Shown: piece by piece, positions 1 through 7,686 of the stretch
How positions within the stretch are numbered: the first letter of the stretch is position 1
How the letters are laid out: each line of letters opens with the position of its first letter
Source: Ilumatobacter sp.
Lineage (GTDB): Bacteria > Actinomycetota > Acidimicrobiia > Acidimicrobiales > Ilumatobacteraceae
Direction of reading: 5' to 3'
DNA: 64,000 bases
NCBI GenBank assembly: GCA_018666235.1
Contig: JABJAB010000001.1
Coordinates: 1-64,000 of the forward strand
Notes under the pieces: model-generated
Database searches by the model: none
Seen by the model: only the letters and a program-made list of their open reading frames with translations
What the model was told of the DNA's origin: nothing
Made by a program: the position numbers and the translations under genes

Positions 1-73
1 AACACGGAAGTTAAGCCTGTCAGCGCCGATGGTACTTGGAGAGAGATCTCCTGGGAGAGTAGGACGTCGCCCG
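1..73 (+). rRNA. rrf: 5S ribosomal RNA, 3' part
   Basis: The window opens inside a 5S rRNA. The stretch contains the typical 5S segments GAAGTTAAG and GGTACT, followed by GGGAGAGTAGG and a GTCGCC end, as in bacterial 5S RNAs. The 5' part lies outside the window, so this is the end of an rRNA operon read on the plus strand. The exact 3' end is inferred to be within a few bases of position 73. Confidence 0.93.
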
Positions 74-85
74 ATTACTTACGAA

Positions 86-126
86 AAACGCATCATCCGG
101 ATTTTGCCGGTGGTGCGCTTTTTTCG
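86..126 (+). terminator. rRNA operon terminator
   Basis: An 11-nt arm at 90-100 pairs with 107-116 (GCATCATCCGG against CCGGTGGTGC, one G-U pair and one bulge), followed by CTTTTTTCG. A run of A before the stem faces the T run. Position right after 5S and the U tract support an intrinsic terminator of the rRNA operon. Confidence 0.85.
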
Positions 127-175
127 TTTTCACCCCAAATCCCCCCAACCAACACGGTTCGGCAAGGATGGTGCG

Positions 176-501
176 ATGGCAGCGACGAAAGACAATGGAG
201 AGGGTGGCGGGGGACAAGAACAGGCAGCGAAAGTCGTCTCGGAGTTCGTCAACGCCGACGTCCGGCGATCTCTTGGAACCGACGCGGCTCAGCGCTGGAG
301 CGGGCTCCTCCGAGACGGCGCCGCTCACGAGGTCTTGGTCTCGACCCTTGATGCTCTCGTGGTTATCGACAGCCGTGGTTCCGTTGTGGAATGGAATCCA
401 TCAGCGACGGAGATATTTGGCTACTCCCGCGACGAGGCAGTCGGGGTGACAATCGCCGAATTGATCATCCCCGATGAACTCCGGGGAGCGCATCGGGCTG
501 C
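176..501 (+). pseudogene. PAS-domain sensor gene, 5' fragment cut by an IS
   Basis: ATG at 176 is preceded by AAGGA (164-168) with a 7-nt gap. About 108 codons remain before the IS. Residues 58-100 are a clear PAS core (LDALVVIDSRG, then VVEWNPSATEIFGYSRDEAVG cut as WNPSATEIFGYS), ending in LIIPDELRGAHRAA, the normal PAS alpha/beta transition. PAS domains bind small ligands or cofactors and signal to kinase, cyclase or phosphodiesterase output domains. The output domain is missing: the frame runs into the IS and stops at 589, and the DNA beyond the IS does not resume a PAS protein. A non-functional remnant is most likely. Confidence 0.8.
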
Positions 502-527
502 TGAAGGGGACCCGGTAGTTGGTCCAG
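501..527 (+). repeat. IS3-family left terminal inverted repeat
   Basis: Imperfect partner of 1718-1745. Shared blocks are CTGAAG, CCCGG and TCCAG with a one-base gap between arms. The IS end can be placed only to within a few bases. Confidence 0.65.
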
Positions 528-530
528 TTG

Positions 531-1385
531 TTATGCGACTTGGGGTTGGTGTTCGGTCTTCCACTTGGTGGCGAACTCGGTTGGGGTGAGGTCGCCGTGG
601 GCGGTGTGGGGCCTGTTCATGTTGTAGTCGATGCGGTGGTCTTCGATGATCACTCGGGCCTCGAGAAGGCTGTCGAAGTGCCAGCCGTTGAGGAGTTCGT
701 CACGGAATCGGCCGTTGAATGACTCGATCCACGCGTTCTGCCACGGGGACCCTGGGTCGATGAAGATCGTGTTCACCGAGTTGAATCGGCACCAGTCCGC
801 AACGGCTTGGGCGATGAACTCGCCGCCGTTGTCAAACCTGAGATAGATCGGGAAACCGTGCTCGGCGGCGAGACGGTCCAAGACGTTGACGACGCCGTCG
901 GCGTCGATCGAGCGGTGCACGTCAATAGCGTGGCATTCGCGGGTGAACTCGTCGATCACGTTCAACATTTTCAGGGTGCGGCCGTCGATGGTGGTGTCGA
1001 ACTGGAAATCGAGGGCCCACAACACGTTCGGCCGGATTGGTGACATCGCACCGATTTGGGTGCCGATCCCGGACAGGCGTTTCTTGCGTTTCTTGGCCGG
1101 CACGCGCAGCCCGTGCAGGCGCCACAAACGTTTCACGCGTTTGTCGTTCACGTCCCAGCCGTCACGCCGCGCTGCTTTGGCGGCGCGGCGCCAACCCCAG
1201 CGGGGCCGCTGTTTGGAGAACTTGATCAAGAACTCGACCAGCAGCTGTTCGTCGTCGGGCACGACGCGTGCAGGGAGCCGCTGGGTGGAGCGCGGCTGAC
1301 CGACTGCTTTGCAGGCTTGTCGTTCTGACACCCCGAACCGTTCGCGCAGCATCATGACTGCGCGGCGTTTGCGGTTCGGGGTCAA
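531..1385 (-). CDS. IS3-family transposase OrfB (DDE integrase core)
   Basis: Catalytic subunit of the IS transposase, 284 aa. The rve core carries D126 (VLWALDF), D185 (LRFDNGGEF) and E221 (PWQNAWIESFNG), spaced as DD35E. The N-terminal part (residues 10-100) is the helical HTH_21 region with PRWGWRR. The frame opens with TTG at 1385, overlapping the TGA of orfA (1384-1382) in the -1 frame. IS3 elements usually make an OrfAB fusion by -1 slippage. No perfect slippery heptamer is seen near the overlap, so restart at TTG is also possible. All three catalytic residues are present, so the enzyme could be active. Confidence 0.92.
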   Translation of the reverse strand: MTPNRKRRAVMMLRERFGVSERQACKAVGQPRSTQRLPARVVPDDEQLLVEFLIKFSKQRPRWGWRRAAKAARRDGWDVNDKRVKRLWRLHGLRVPAKKRKKRLSGIGTQIGAMSPIRPNVLWALDFQFDTTIDGRTLKMLNVIDEFTRECHAIDVHRSIDADGVVNVLDRLAAEHGFPIYLRFDNGGEFIAQAVADWCRFNSVNTIFIDPGSPWQNAWIESFNGRFRDELLNGWHFDSLLEARVIIEDHRIDYNMNRPHTAHGDLTPTEFATKWKTEHQPQVA

Positions 1386-1666
1386 AATTCCCCCTTTGCG
1401 ACCTCGCGCAACATGTCAATGTCGAGCGCCTGGTTCGCGACCAGCTTCTTCAGTCGGGCGTTCTCGCCCTCGAGTTCTTTGAGTCGTTTCGCGTCGTTGG
1501 CTTTCATGCCGCCGTACTGGGCGAGCCAGCGGTGCCAGGTCGACTCGGCGATCTCGAGATGACGGCACACCTCGTCGAGGTCCTGGCCCGCCAAGAGCAG
1601 TTTGTTGCCCTCGGCCAGCTTGCGGATGATTTGCTCTGGCGTGTGACGCCGGCGCTTCTTGCTCAT
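1382..1666 (-). CDS. IS3-family transposase OrfA (HTH)
   Basis: DNA-binding subunit, 94 aa from ATG 1666, which is preceded by GAGAGGA. Starts MSKKRRRHTPEQIIRKL, the typical HTH_8/IS3 helix-turn-helix (residues 8-55), then a leucine-zipper-like stretch (LKELEGENARLKKLVANQAL) for subunit contact. The longer frame to 1717 would add residues unlike the family. The end overlaps orfB. Confidence 0.9.
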   Translation of the reverse strand: MSKKRRRHTPEQIIRKLAEGNKLLLAGQDLDEVCRHLEIAESTWHRWLAQYGGMKANDAKRLKELEGENARLKKLVANQALDIDMLREVAKGEF

Positions 1667-1717
1667 GATCGTGATCCTCTCACGCCCCCTCACGGAGGCA
1701 ATCGAGTCGCACAACAC

Positions 1718-1745
1718 CTGGATCAGAAACCGGGGCTCACTTCAG
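1718..1745 (-). repeat. IS3-family right terminal inverted repeat
   Basis: Imperfect partner of 501-527, upstream of orfA. It lies about 50 bp from the orfA start, as usual in IS3 elements. Confidence 0.65.
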
Positions 1746-1813
1746 GTTATCGATACAACCAGCGTTCAGCCTGACAGCGATCTGCACACCGACAAGCCAG
1801 CAGCGCGCTGGGT

Positions 1814-2527
1814 TTAAAAGTGGGGTTCGAGACGACACGCAACGTTGAGTTGCGCGACCGACGCCGTGTTCGGCAGCGAAATGGTCGTTGAGATCAGTTC
1901 AGCAAGATCGGACGCATCGATCATCGTGGCGGAATCCTCGCCAAAGTCACTCGTCATGTCGGTCGCGATGAATCCAGGGCAGACCGACGTGACGCGAACG
2001 CCGTCATCCCAACCCGCCTGTTTCGTTGCCTCCGACAGAGCGAGCACAGCGTGCTTGGACATCGCATAGCCCGGTGCGAACGTTCCCATGACCCGCACAC
2101 CGGACAACGAGGCGATGCTGACAACACGCCCGCTGCCGTCGGCGCGTAAATGTGGCAGCGCAAGTTGGATCATCCGAAACGGTGCCTTCACATTGACCGA
2201 CCACAATGCGTCGAGCCCGTCTTCGGTGAGAGCTTCGAGCCCGGCGGTGTCGATGATCCCCGCATTGTTGACGAGACCGGACAGGGATCCGAATCGCTCG
2301 ATGGTTGCGCTGACCCACTCGGCGTCGGTGCCGGGTTCGGTCGCGTCGTAGCGATGGCACAGCACCCTGTCGTCATCGCAACCCTCCATTGAATGGCGCA
2401 ATGCTTCGATGTCGCGGCCGCCGACGCTGACGTTGTATCCGTCGCTGTGGAGCCGTCGTGCAATGGCGTTGCCCAGACCTCGATTCGCTCCGCTGATCAT
2501 GATTGTTCTACCGGTCGGGTCAAGCAT
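1814..2527 (-). CDS. SDR-family NAD(P)-dependent oxidoreductase
   Basis: Classical short-chain dehydrogenase, 237 aa, complete Rossmann fold. The cofactor loop is ISGANRGLGNAIA (residues 9-21), followed by LVNNAGI, a catalytic Ser in SIASLSG, the YAMSK Tyr/Lys pair and the PGFIATDM segment. The substrate cannot be read from sequence. The start is set at ATG 2527 because a TACGGT -10 box (2534-2539, minus strand) lies 6 nt before it, which indicates a leaderless mRNA. A longer in-frame extension to 3409 overlaps the facing dioxygenase gene and is antisense. It is divergent from the operon at 2702 with about 170 bp between. Confidence 0.88.
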   Translation of the reverse strand: MLDPTGRTIMISGANRGLGNAIARRLHSDGYNVSVGGRDIEALRHSMEGCDDDRVLCHRYDATEPGTDAEWVSATIERFGSLSGLVNNAGIIDTAGLEALTEDGLDALWSVNVKAPFRMIQLALPHLRADGSGRVVSIASLSGVRVMGTFAPGYAMSKHAVLALSEATKQAGWDDGVRVTSVCPGFIATDMTSDFGEDSATMIDASDLAELISTTISLPNTASVAQLNVACRLEPHF

Positions 2528-2701
2528 GACGCGACCGTAACCGACCCAGCTCGTCGGGAAACTGGCGGCGACGCAGTTCCAGCAGGCGAGGCGGGCTCCG
2601 GCTATCGAGCGACACGTCAGCGTCGCGCTCTGACGTGCGAAGATCATTCGAGCACACAGCCGGGGACCAACGTGCGCCCTGATCGACAAGGAAGAAAACA
2701 C

Positions 2702-3286
2702 ATGACTGGCAACCGAACCGCAGCTGTCGCTGCAGCCATGGATGACATCCGCCGCATCGAAGCCAATGTTGGCGTGACCACCAAGGGCGTCGAGGCCATT
2801 CGCGATCGGATCATCGAGCTGAGCCAACAACGCGACCTCTTCCCGCTCGAAGACTTTCCCTCCCCGACCGCCGAGGACGACTCGAACAGCTTCCTGTACC
2901 GCCTTGCTCAGGACACCGACGATCGGTTCGCCCTCTACGCCCAGTCGAGCAGCGGCCAGTTCGAGACACCGGTCCACAATCACACGACGTGGGCCGTGGT
3001 GGTCGGCTTTGACGGTCAGGAGCTCAACAAGTTCTTCGATCGAACCAGCGACGGTGTCACCCAAACCGATCGGCACATGGTCGAAGCCGGTACTGGCGTG
3101 GCGATGCTCCCCGACGATCTGCACTCGATTCACATCAACGGACAGGCTCTGAACTTCCACTGCTATGGCCTCGCGCTCGAACGACTTGATTCTCGTGAGT
3201 ACTTCAGTCCCAGTGACAAGACGTGGAAGATCTTCAACAACGTCAGTGGCATCCGCGAGGCCCGCACCAGCTCGCACATCTGCTGA
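2702..3286 (+). CDS. Cysteine-dioxygenase-like cupin (thiol dioxygenase family)
   Basis: 194 aa single-domain double-stranded beta-helix protein. The metal site is suggested by H92 and H94 in TPVHNHTTW and a third His in PDDLHSIH (H141 or H144), the 3-His pattern of cysteine and 3-mercaptopropionate dioxygenases. Such enzymes use non-haem Fe(II) to oxidise a thiol to a sulfinate. No signal peptide, so probably cytosolic. ATG 2702 follows AAGGAAG. Its TGA overlaps the ATG of the rhodanese gene by one base (TGATG at 3284-3288), so the two are translationally coupled and likely work on the same sulfur compounds. The true substrate is unknown. Confidence 0.8.
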   Translation: MTGNRTAAVAAAMDDIRRIEANVGVTTKGVEAIRDRIIELSQQRDLFPLEDFPSPTAEDDSNSFLYRLAQDTDDRFALYAQSSSGQFETPVHNHTTWAVVVGFDGQELNKFFDRTSDGVTQTDRHMVEAGTGVAMLPDDLHSIHINGQALNFHCYGLALERLDSREYFSPSDKTWKIFNNVSGIREARTSSHIC

Positions 3287-4884
3287 TGGACGTCGATGCT
3301 CCGACGCTGAATCGGTGGCTCCAAGATGGTGACGAGTTGGCCGTCCTCGACGCACGTGAACAGGGGGTGTACTTCCGGTCGCATCTGTTTCACGCCGCCT
3401 GCATTCCACTTTCCCAGCTGGAGCTGGTGCTGCCGGGATCGGTGCCGCGCAGCGACACCAGAGTGGTGTGGTGCGACGATGGGAGCCACGACGAAACCGG
3501 CAGCACCCTCGCCCAGCGCGCGGCCGAGAAGGCTCAGGAACTCGGCTGGAGCAACCAGCATGTATTGGTTGGCGGCATTGGAGGCTGGGCCGCCAACGGA
3601 GGCGAGCTGTACTCAGGCGTGAACGTTCCCTCCAAGGCGTTCGGCGAGTTCGTTGAGCACACCTACGGCACGCCGCGCATCACCGCTGCGGAACTCAACA
3701 CGATGATCGATGATGGTGCCGACATCGTGGTGCTCGACTCTCGTCCGCTCGAAGAGTTCCGCAACATGAGTATCCCGAGTGGCATTGATTGCCCTGGCGC
3801 CGAGCTGGTCCATCGTGTCAAAGAAGTCGTGACCGACCCCGAGACACTGGTGGTCGTGAACTGTGCCGGCAGAACACGCAGCATCATCGGGAGCCAATCG
3901 CTGATCAACGCCGGGCTCGAGAACAGCGTCGTGGCGCTTGAAAACGGCACGATGGGCTGGGAACTGGCCGGCTTCGATGTGGTTCGCGGCCACGATGTTC
4001 ATGCACCAGATCCGGGCGCGACGAGCAAAGAATGGGCGATGTCCGCAGTGGCGGAAGTCGCCGAGCGGTTCGACGTCGGCCGGATCACGATCGACGAACT
4101 CGAACAGTGGCAAGCCGACACGACCCGCACGACGTACCTCTTCGACGTACGGACACCGGCGGAGTTCGAGGCAGGCCACCTCATCGGCAGCAGCAACGCC
4201 CCCGGCGGTCAGCTCGTGCAGGCAACCGACGAGTACGCAGCGACTCGAAATGCCCGACTCATTCTGGTCGACGACAATGGAGTGCGAGCCACCATGACGG
4301 CGAGCTGGTTACGCCAATTGGGGTGGAACGACGCGGTGGTCCTCGACGTCGATGTGCGCGAACTGGACGTGGTCTCCGGCAGGGTGGAGCGGCTGCCCGT
4401 GGAGTCGGCGCCTTCGATCACGGTGAGTGAATTGGGCGATCGTCTCAGCGCGGACGGTGTCGCGGTCCTCGATGTGGGGACCAGCCTGAAGTACCGGAAG
4501 AAGGGTCACATTCCAGGTTCGTTCTGGGGTGTGCGCAGCCGTTTGAACGCAGCCCGGGCTGTGGTCGGTGATGTGGAGACGTTGGTGATCACTTCAACCG
4601 ATGGTCAACTCGCCAAGCTGGCCGTGCCTGACGCGCAGAAGGTGTGGCCCAATGCCTCGGTGCTGGCCTTGGCGGGCGGGAATCGGGCGTGGCGTCATGC
4701 CGGCAATGCAATGGAGTCTGGCTTTGAACGGCCCACGACCGAGCCCGACGACGTCTGGTACAAGCCGTATGACCACGACGGCCAGGCCGCTCCGAAGCAC
4801 ATGCAGGAGTACCTCACCTGGGAGATTGCCCTCGTGGATCAACTCGAACGAGATCCCACGGTGCGCTTCACGTCCTGGGCCTGA
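3286..4884 (+). CDS. Protein with four tandem rhodanese domains
   Basis: 532 aa, made of four rhodanese-like modules at about 1-115, 120-235, 260-370 and 375-480, plus a C-terminal tail. Rhodaneses carry sulfane sulfur on an active-site Cys as a persulfide. Module 1 has C63 (VVWCDDGS) and module 2 has C193 in a good loop (NCAGRTRS). Modules 3 (LVDDNGVR) and 4 (ITSTDGQ) have no Cys and may bind rather than transfer. No signal peptide. Start at ATG 3286 overlaps the upstream stop; an extension to 3223 would run inside the dioxygenase gene. The next gene begins 6 bp after the stop, so the three genes form one operon. Confidence 0.87.
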   Translation: MDVDAPTLNRWLQDGDELAVLDAREQGVYFRSHLFHAACIPLSQLELVLPGSVPRSDTRVVWCDDGSHDETGSTLAQRAAEKAQELGWSNQHVLVGGIGGWAANGGELYSGVNVPSKAFGEFVEHTYGTPRITAAELNTMIDDGADIVVLDSRPLEEFRNMSIPSGIDCPGAELVHRVKEVVTDPETLVVVNCAGRTRSIIGSQSLINAGLENSVVALENGTMGWELAGFDVVRGHDVHAPDPGATSKEWAMSAVAEVAERFDVGRITIDELEQWQADTTRTTYLFDVRTPAEFEAGHLIGSSNAPGGQLVQATDEYAATRNARLILVDDNGVRATMTASWLRQLGWNDAVVLDVDVRELDVVSGRVERLPVESAPSITVSELGDRLSADGVAVLDVGTSLKYRKKGHIPGSFWGVRSRLNAARAVVGDVETLVITSTDGQLAKLAVPDAQKVWPNASVLALAGGNRAWRHAGNAMESGFERPTTEPDDVWYKPYDHDGQAAPKHMQEYLTWEIALVDQLERDPTVRFTSWA

Positions 4885-4890
4885 GTAAGC

Positions 4891-5784
4891 GTGAGCGTGC
4901 AGCAGACAACATCGGCAAGACTCTCCGATGTGGTCGTGCATTCGCTCATCGAGACAGAACGATTTGGGCAGCGTTATGCGGTGTCTGGCGAGGCAGCGCC
5001 GCGGACGGTGGAGCTTGAGGCACTCGGCAGCGACTATCGCGCGACTGGATATACGACGCGCGAGCAGGCGGACGACATCGGTCGGCTCCTTGAACTCGGG
5101 CCAGGCAGCGTGCTCCTCGACATCGGCGCCGGATGCGGATGGCCGGGCCTCTATCTGGCGACAACGCTCGGCTGCTCCGTGGTCAGCGTCGATCCGATCA
5201 TGGAAGGTTGCAGTGCTGCTCTTGACCGGATCGGCAGCGATGACCTCGGACCCCGAGCACTCGCACTGCTCGGAACCGGCGAGCAGCTCCCGATCCGGTC
5301 GGGGTCGATCGACGCGATCGTGCACGCCGATGTGATGTGTTGACTGCCCAGGAAGCTCTCCGTGCTGAGAGCGTCTCGTCGGGTTCTGCGTCCGGGCGGC
5401 CGGCTGGCGTTCCATACGATCCAAGTGCCGCCGGGGCTCAGTGCAGCGAAGCGCCGGCGCGCAAGCTTGATCGGGCCACCCGGGGTGGCGGTTCGGACGA
5501 CCTATCCGAGCTTGCTCCGCTCAGCAGGTTTCATCGAGATTGACGAGGTCGATGTGACCGCTGAGTACCTCGCCACCCAGCGGCGCTGGCTCGCGGCCAC
5601 GCTCCGGCACGAAGAGGGGCTGCGCTCAGTTCTCGGCGACGACGGAGTCCATGAAGGAATCGAGCGCCGGCGGCGCACGGTTGACGCGATCGAGGGGGGC
5701 TTGTTGTCGCGGACCCTGTATTCGGCCACTCGCTCACACCGATTGCGCTACGGACGCGACGCCCGGTCCAGCCCAAACCGGTGA
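4891..5784 (+). CDS. SAM-dependent methyltransferase with in-frame UGA (putative selenoprotein)
   Basis: Class I methyltransferase. Residues 75-86 are the SAM loop (LLDIGAGCGWPG), then VVSVDP (motif II) and the VLRPGGRLAF strand. The frame is open from GTG 4891 to TGA 5784 except for one TGA at 5341-5343 (codon 151), in the context DVMC-stop-LPRKLSVLRA. Coding continues without a shift and completes the fold, giving 297 aa. A perfect hairpin at 5355-5372 has bacterial SECIS geometry and matches one behind the UGA of the selenoprotein gene at 32058, so Sec at 151 is plausible, next to Cys150. The alternative is a recent nonsense mutation. The gene follows the rhodanese by 6 bp and ends 1 bp from the converging channel gene. 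The substrate is unknown. Confidence 0.75.
5355..5372 (+). promoter_or_regulatory. SECIS-like hairpin after in-frame UGA
   Basis: GCTCTC (5355-5360), loop CGTGCT, GAGAGC (5367-5372): six perfect pairs starting 11 nt after the UGA at 5341-5343, with a G at loop position 2. This fits the loose bacterial SECIS rules (short stem, apical loop about 16-37 nt after UGA). The element at 32522-32538 has the same spacer, stem length and first four loop bases. Confidence 0.55.
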
Positions 5785-5785
5785 G

Positions 5786-6310
5786 CTAGGAGGAATCGCG
5801 TGATTCGCTCGGAGTGGCATCGTTCACTGCGAGCGTTGATTCGATCTGGTCGAGGCGCTCAGCGAGGGTCGACTCGATCTGATCAAGACGCTCGACGAGC
5901 GTCGAGAGTGTCGAATCGAGACGAGTGAAGGGGTCAGTTTCTGGGGACGCCGCTTCGGCGTTGGCGCGTGCGGTCCGAACCCGTGCCGCCTCAATGAACG
6001 TTGAGGTCACTCTGGCTGTCACAACGGTGACGAGCCCGATGGCGGTGAGCATGACGACTGCCGCCACGGTTTTACCCACCGTGCTGATCGGCGTCGCATC
6101 GCCGTATCCGACCGTCGTGACCGTCTGGAGGGTGAACCAGAGCGCACTGCCGTAGGTGGGGTACTGACCGTGGTCAAAGACCCACATCATCAGCGCACCC
6201 AACAGAACGACCGCAACCGTCAGGCTGGTGATCATTTGGGTCGCGTGCCTCAACGACGACGGATTGTCATGGAATCGTTCATAGCCACGGCGGAGAATTC
6301 CCATGACCAC
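5786..6310 (-). CDS. Two-TM potassium channel (Ion_trans_2 type)
   Basis: 174 aa. Two membrane helices (about 27-46 and 76-97) flank a pore loop with the selectivity filter TVGYGD (66-71), the hallmark of K+ channels. The cytosolic tail has a near-perfect 11-residue duplication, RLDQIESTLAE then RLDQIESTLAV, probably a short coiled coil that aids assembly of the tetramer. No RCK/TrkA-N domain is attached. ATG 6310 is chosen; ATG 6304 would also fit. It converges on the methyltransferase. Confidence 0.88.
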   Translation of the reverse strand: MVMGILRRGYERFHDNPSSLRHATQMITSLTVAVVLLGALMMWVFDHGQYPTYGSALWFTLQTVTTVGYGDATPISTVGKTVAAVVMLTAIGLVTVVTARVTSTFIEAARVRTARANAEAASPETDPFTRLDSTLSTLVERLDQIESTLAERLDQIESTLAVNDATPSESRDSS

Positions 6311-6460
6311 ATGGTCCCAGAGCGGGCCGCGCCGTCGCTGGATGGTGGCTGCGCTGGGCGGCTACTGGGTAGCTTCAGTAGTAAAACGGCAGCCGATGAG
6401 GTCAGCGCGAAGATGACGACATCCTTCAGAACCTTGTCGCCTCGAAAGGACCCGATTGTC

Positions 6461-7675
6461 ATGAACCCAGACGTCAGCCAGCTCCCGCCGTTGGAGAACG
6501 ATCTGAAGCGGGTCTTCGGATCGAACGCCACGATCGCCCCGCTCACTTCGACAGAACGGCTCGGCCGCCGCGTCGCCGGCATCGATCTGACCGAGCCGTT
6601 GACGCCGAGCCAGGCCGCGCTGTTGGTGGCATTGGTCGACTGGCACCGCATCGTGTCGTTCCCCACGCAAGACACACACGGCTTCAGCGTTGGCCATCTC
6701 GAGCAGGTGGCGAACCACTTCGGGGCGCCCCTGCCGCACCCGCACAACTACGCCAACTACGTCGGGCACGCTGCTGGGGACCTGCTAGAACTGCACCCCA
6801 TCGAGGAGCGAACATCGACTCTGGTGGACCAGGCCTTCCCCGGCTCCATCATGTCGCTCGACGGGGCCGATAGCCCTGCGGTCTACATCGTCACCAACCT
6901 GGCCGGCAGCGGTCCCACGGTTGAACCCGAGGTCCGTGGCGGCCAGCACTGGCACACCGACATCGAGTTCGAACCTGCGCCTCTGTCAACCAGCCTGTTC
7001 TACGTCCAGCGCACCCCAACGACCCGCAACAGCTCACGCGGCACCTGGGTTGACAATCCTCCAAGAGAGCCAGGCTTCTATCACCCAGACTCAAGCGCTA
7101 CGCTGTCTGAGCTACGTGAGGCTCTACCTCTGAACGCAGAGACGGCCTATGCCGACACGGCCGCTGCGTTCGCCGCGCTGCCGGAACAGGAGCGTCGAAT
7201 GCTTGAAAAGGTCATGGTGCGACGTCGCCTACGTGTCACCGACGGCGGGTGGATGGTGCCGCTCGTCTACACCAATCCGAGGAGCGGCGTGAGGTCGCTC
7301 CACAGCCCGGTGTGGGCCTCGCGCGGCCGCCGGGTGGCTCCGGTCGAGGTGGACGGAATGGGCAGCGACGAGTCGCGCCGCTTCCTCGACCGGCTCGAGG
7401 AGCATTGCCTCCAGCCAGAGTTCCGCTACGACCACGTTCACACTCCAGGCGATGTGACGATCTGGAACAACTTCGCCACGCTTCACACGGCGCCTCCATC
7501 GAAGCCGATCGTTAACCATCCCGACGACGCTCGGCTGCTCTACCGCATCAGCTGCAAGGGAGACCCGAGCTACGAACTGCCTCGCAGTGACACCGACAAA
7601 TGGATTGCCGCCAACATCTCCCCGCCGTATCGCACGCCGCCTCAGATTCCGAGGGTGAAACATCACGGCCGCTGA
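6461..7675 (+). CDS. TauD/TfdA-family Fe(II)/2-oxoglutarate dioxygenase
   Basis: 404 aa. The iron site is H165-x-D167 in GQHWHTDIEF, with a distal His likely in NNFATLHTAPP and the 2OG-binding Arg in LLYRIS. These enzymes hydroxylate substrates such as sulfonates, carnitine precursors or aryloxy acids, using 2-oxoglutarate and O2. A taurine role would fit the sulfur genes upstream but cannot be read from sequence. Start at ATG 6461, with GAAAGGA 13 bases upstream; the longer frame to 6170 runs antisense to the channel gene. The 150 bp between the divergent channel and this gene shows no other feature. Confidence 0.88.
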   Translation: MNPDVSQLPPLENDLKRVFGSNATIAPLTSTERLGRRVAGIDLTEPLTPSQAALLVALVDWHRIVSFPTQDTHGFSVGHLEQVANHFGAPLPHPHNYANYVGHAAGDLLELHPIEERTSTLVDQAFPGSIMSLDGADSPAVYIVTNLAGSGPTVEPEVRGGQHWHTDIEFEPAPLSTSLFYVQRTPTTRNSSRGTWVDNPPREPGFYHPDSSATLSELREALPLNAETAYADTAAAFAALPEQERRMLEKVMVRRRLRVTDGGWMVPLVYTNPRSGVRSLHSPVWASRGRRVAPVEVDGMGSDESRRFLDRLEEHCLQPEFRYDHVHTPGDVTIWNNFATLHTAPPSKPIVNHPDDARLLYRISCKGDPSYELPRSDTDKWIAANISPPYRTPPQIPRVKHHGR

Positions 7676-7686
7676 GGGGGCCTAGC

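Larger units (their letters stand above)
501..1745 (-). mobile_element. IS3-family insertion sequence
   Basis: Element of about 1.24 kb with two overlapping minus-strand transposase frames (orfA, orfB) between imperfect inverted repeats. The left end (501-527) reads CTGAAGGGGACCCGG and ends in GTCCAG. The right end, read from the other strand (1745-1718), reads CTGAAGTGAGCCCCGG and ends in ATCCAG. Size, gene order and DD35E transposase match IS3. No 3-5 bp target duplication is visible at these ends, so one flank has probably been rearranged since insertion. Confidence 0.85.

Noticed and set aside
1382..1390. Classic IS3 slippery heptamer at the orfA/orfB overlap
   Set aside because: The sequence GGGGAATTTTGA lacks an A AAA AAG-type heptamer in the right frame.
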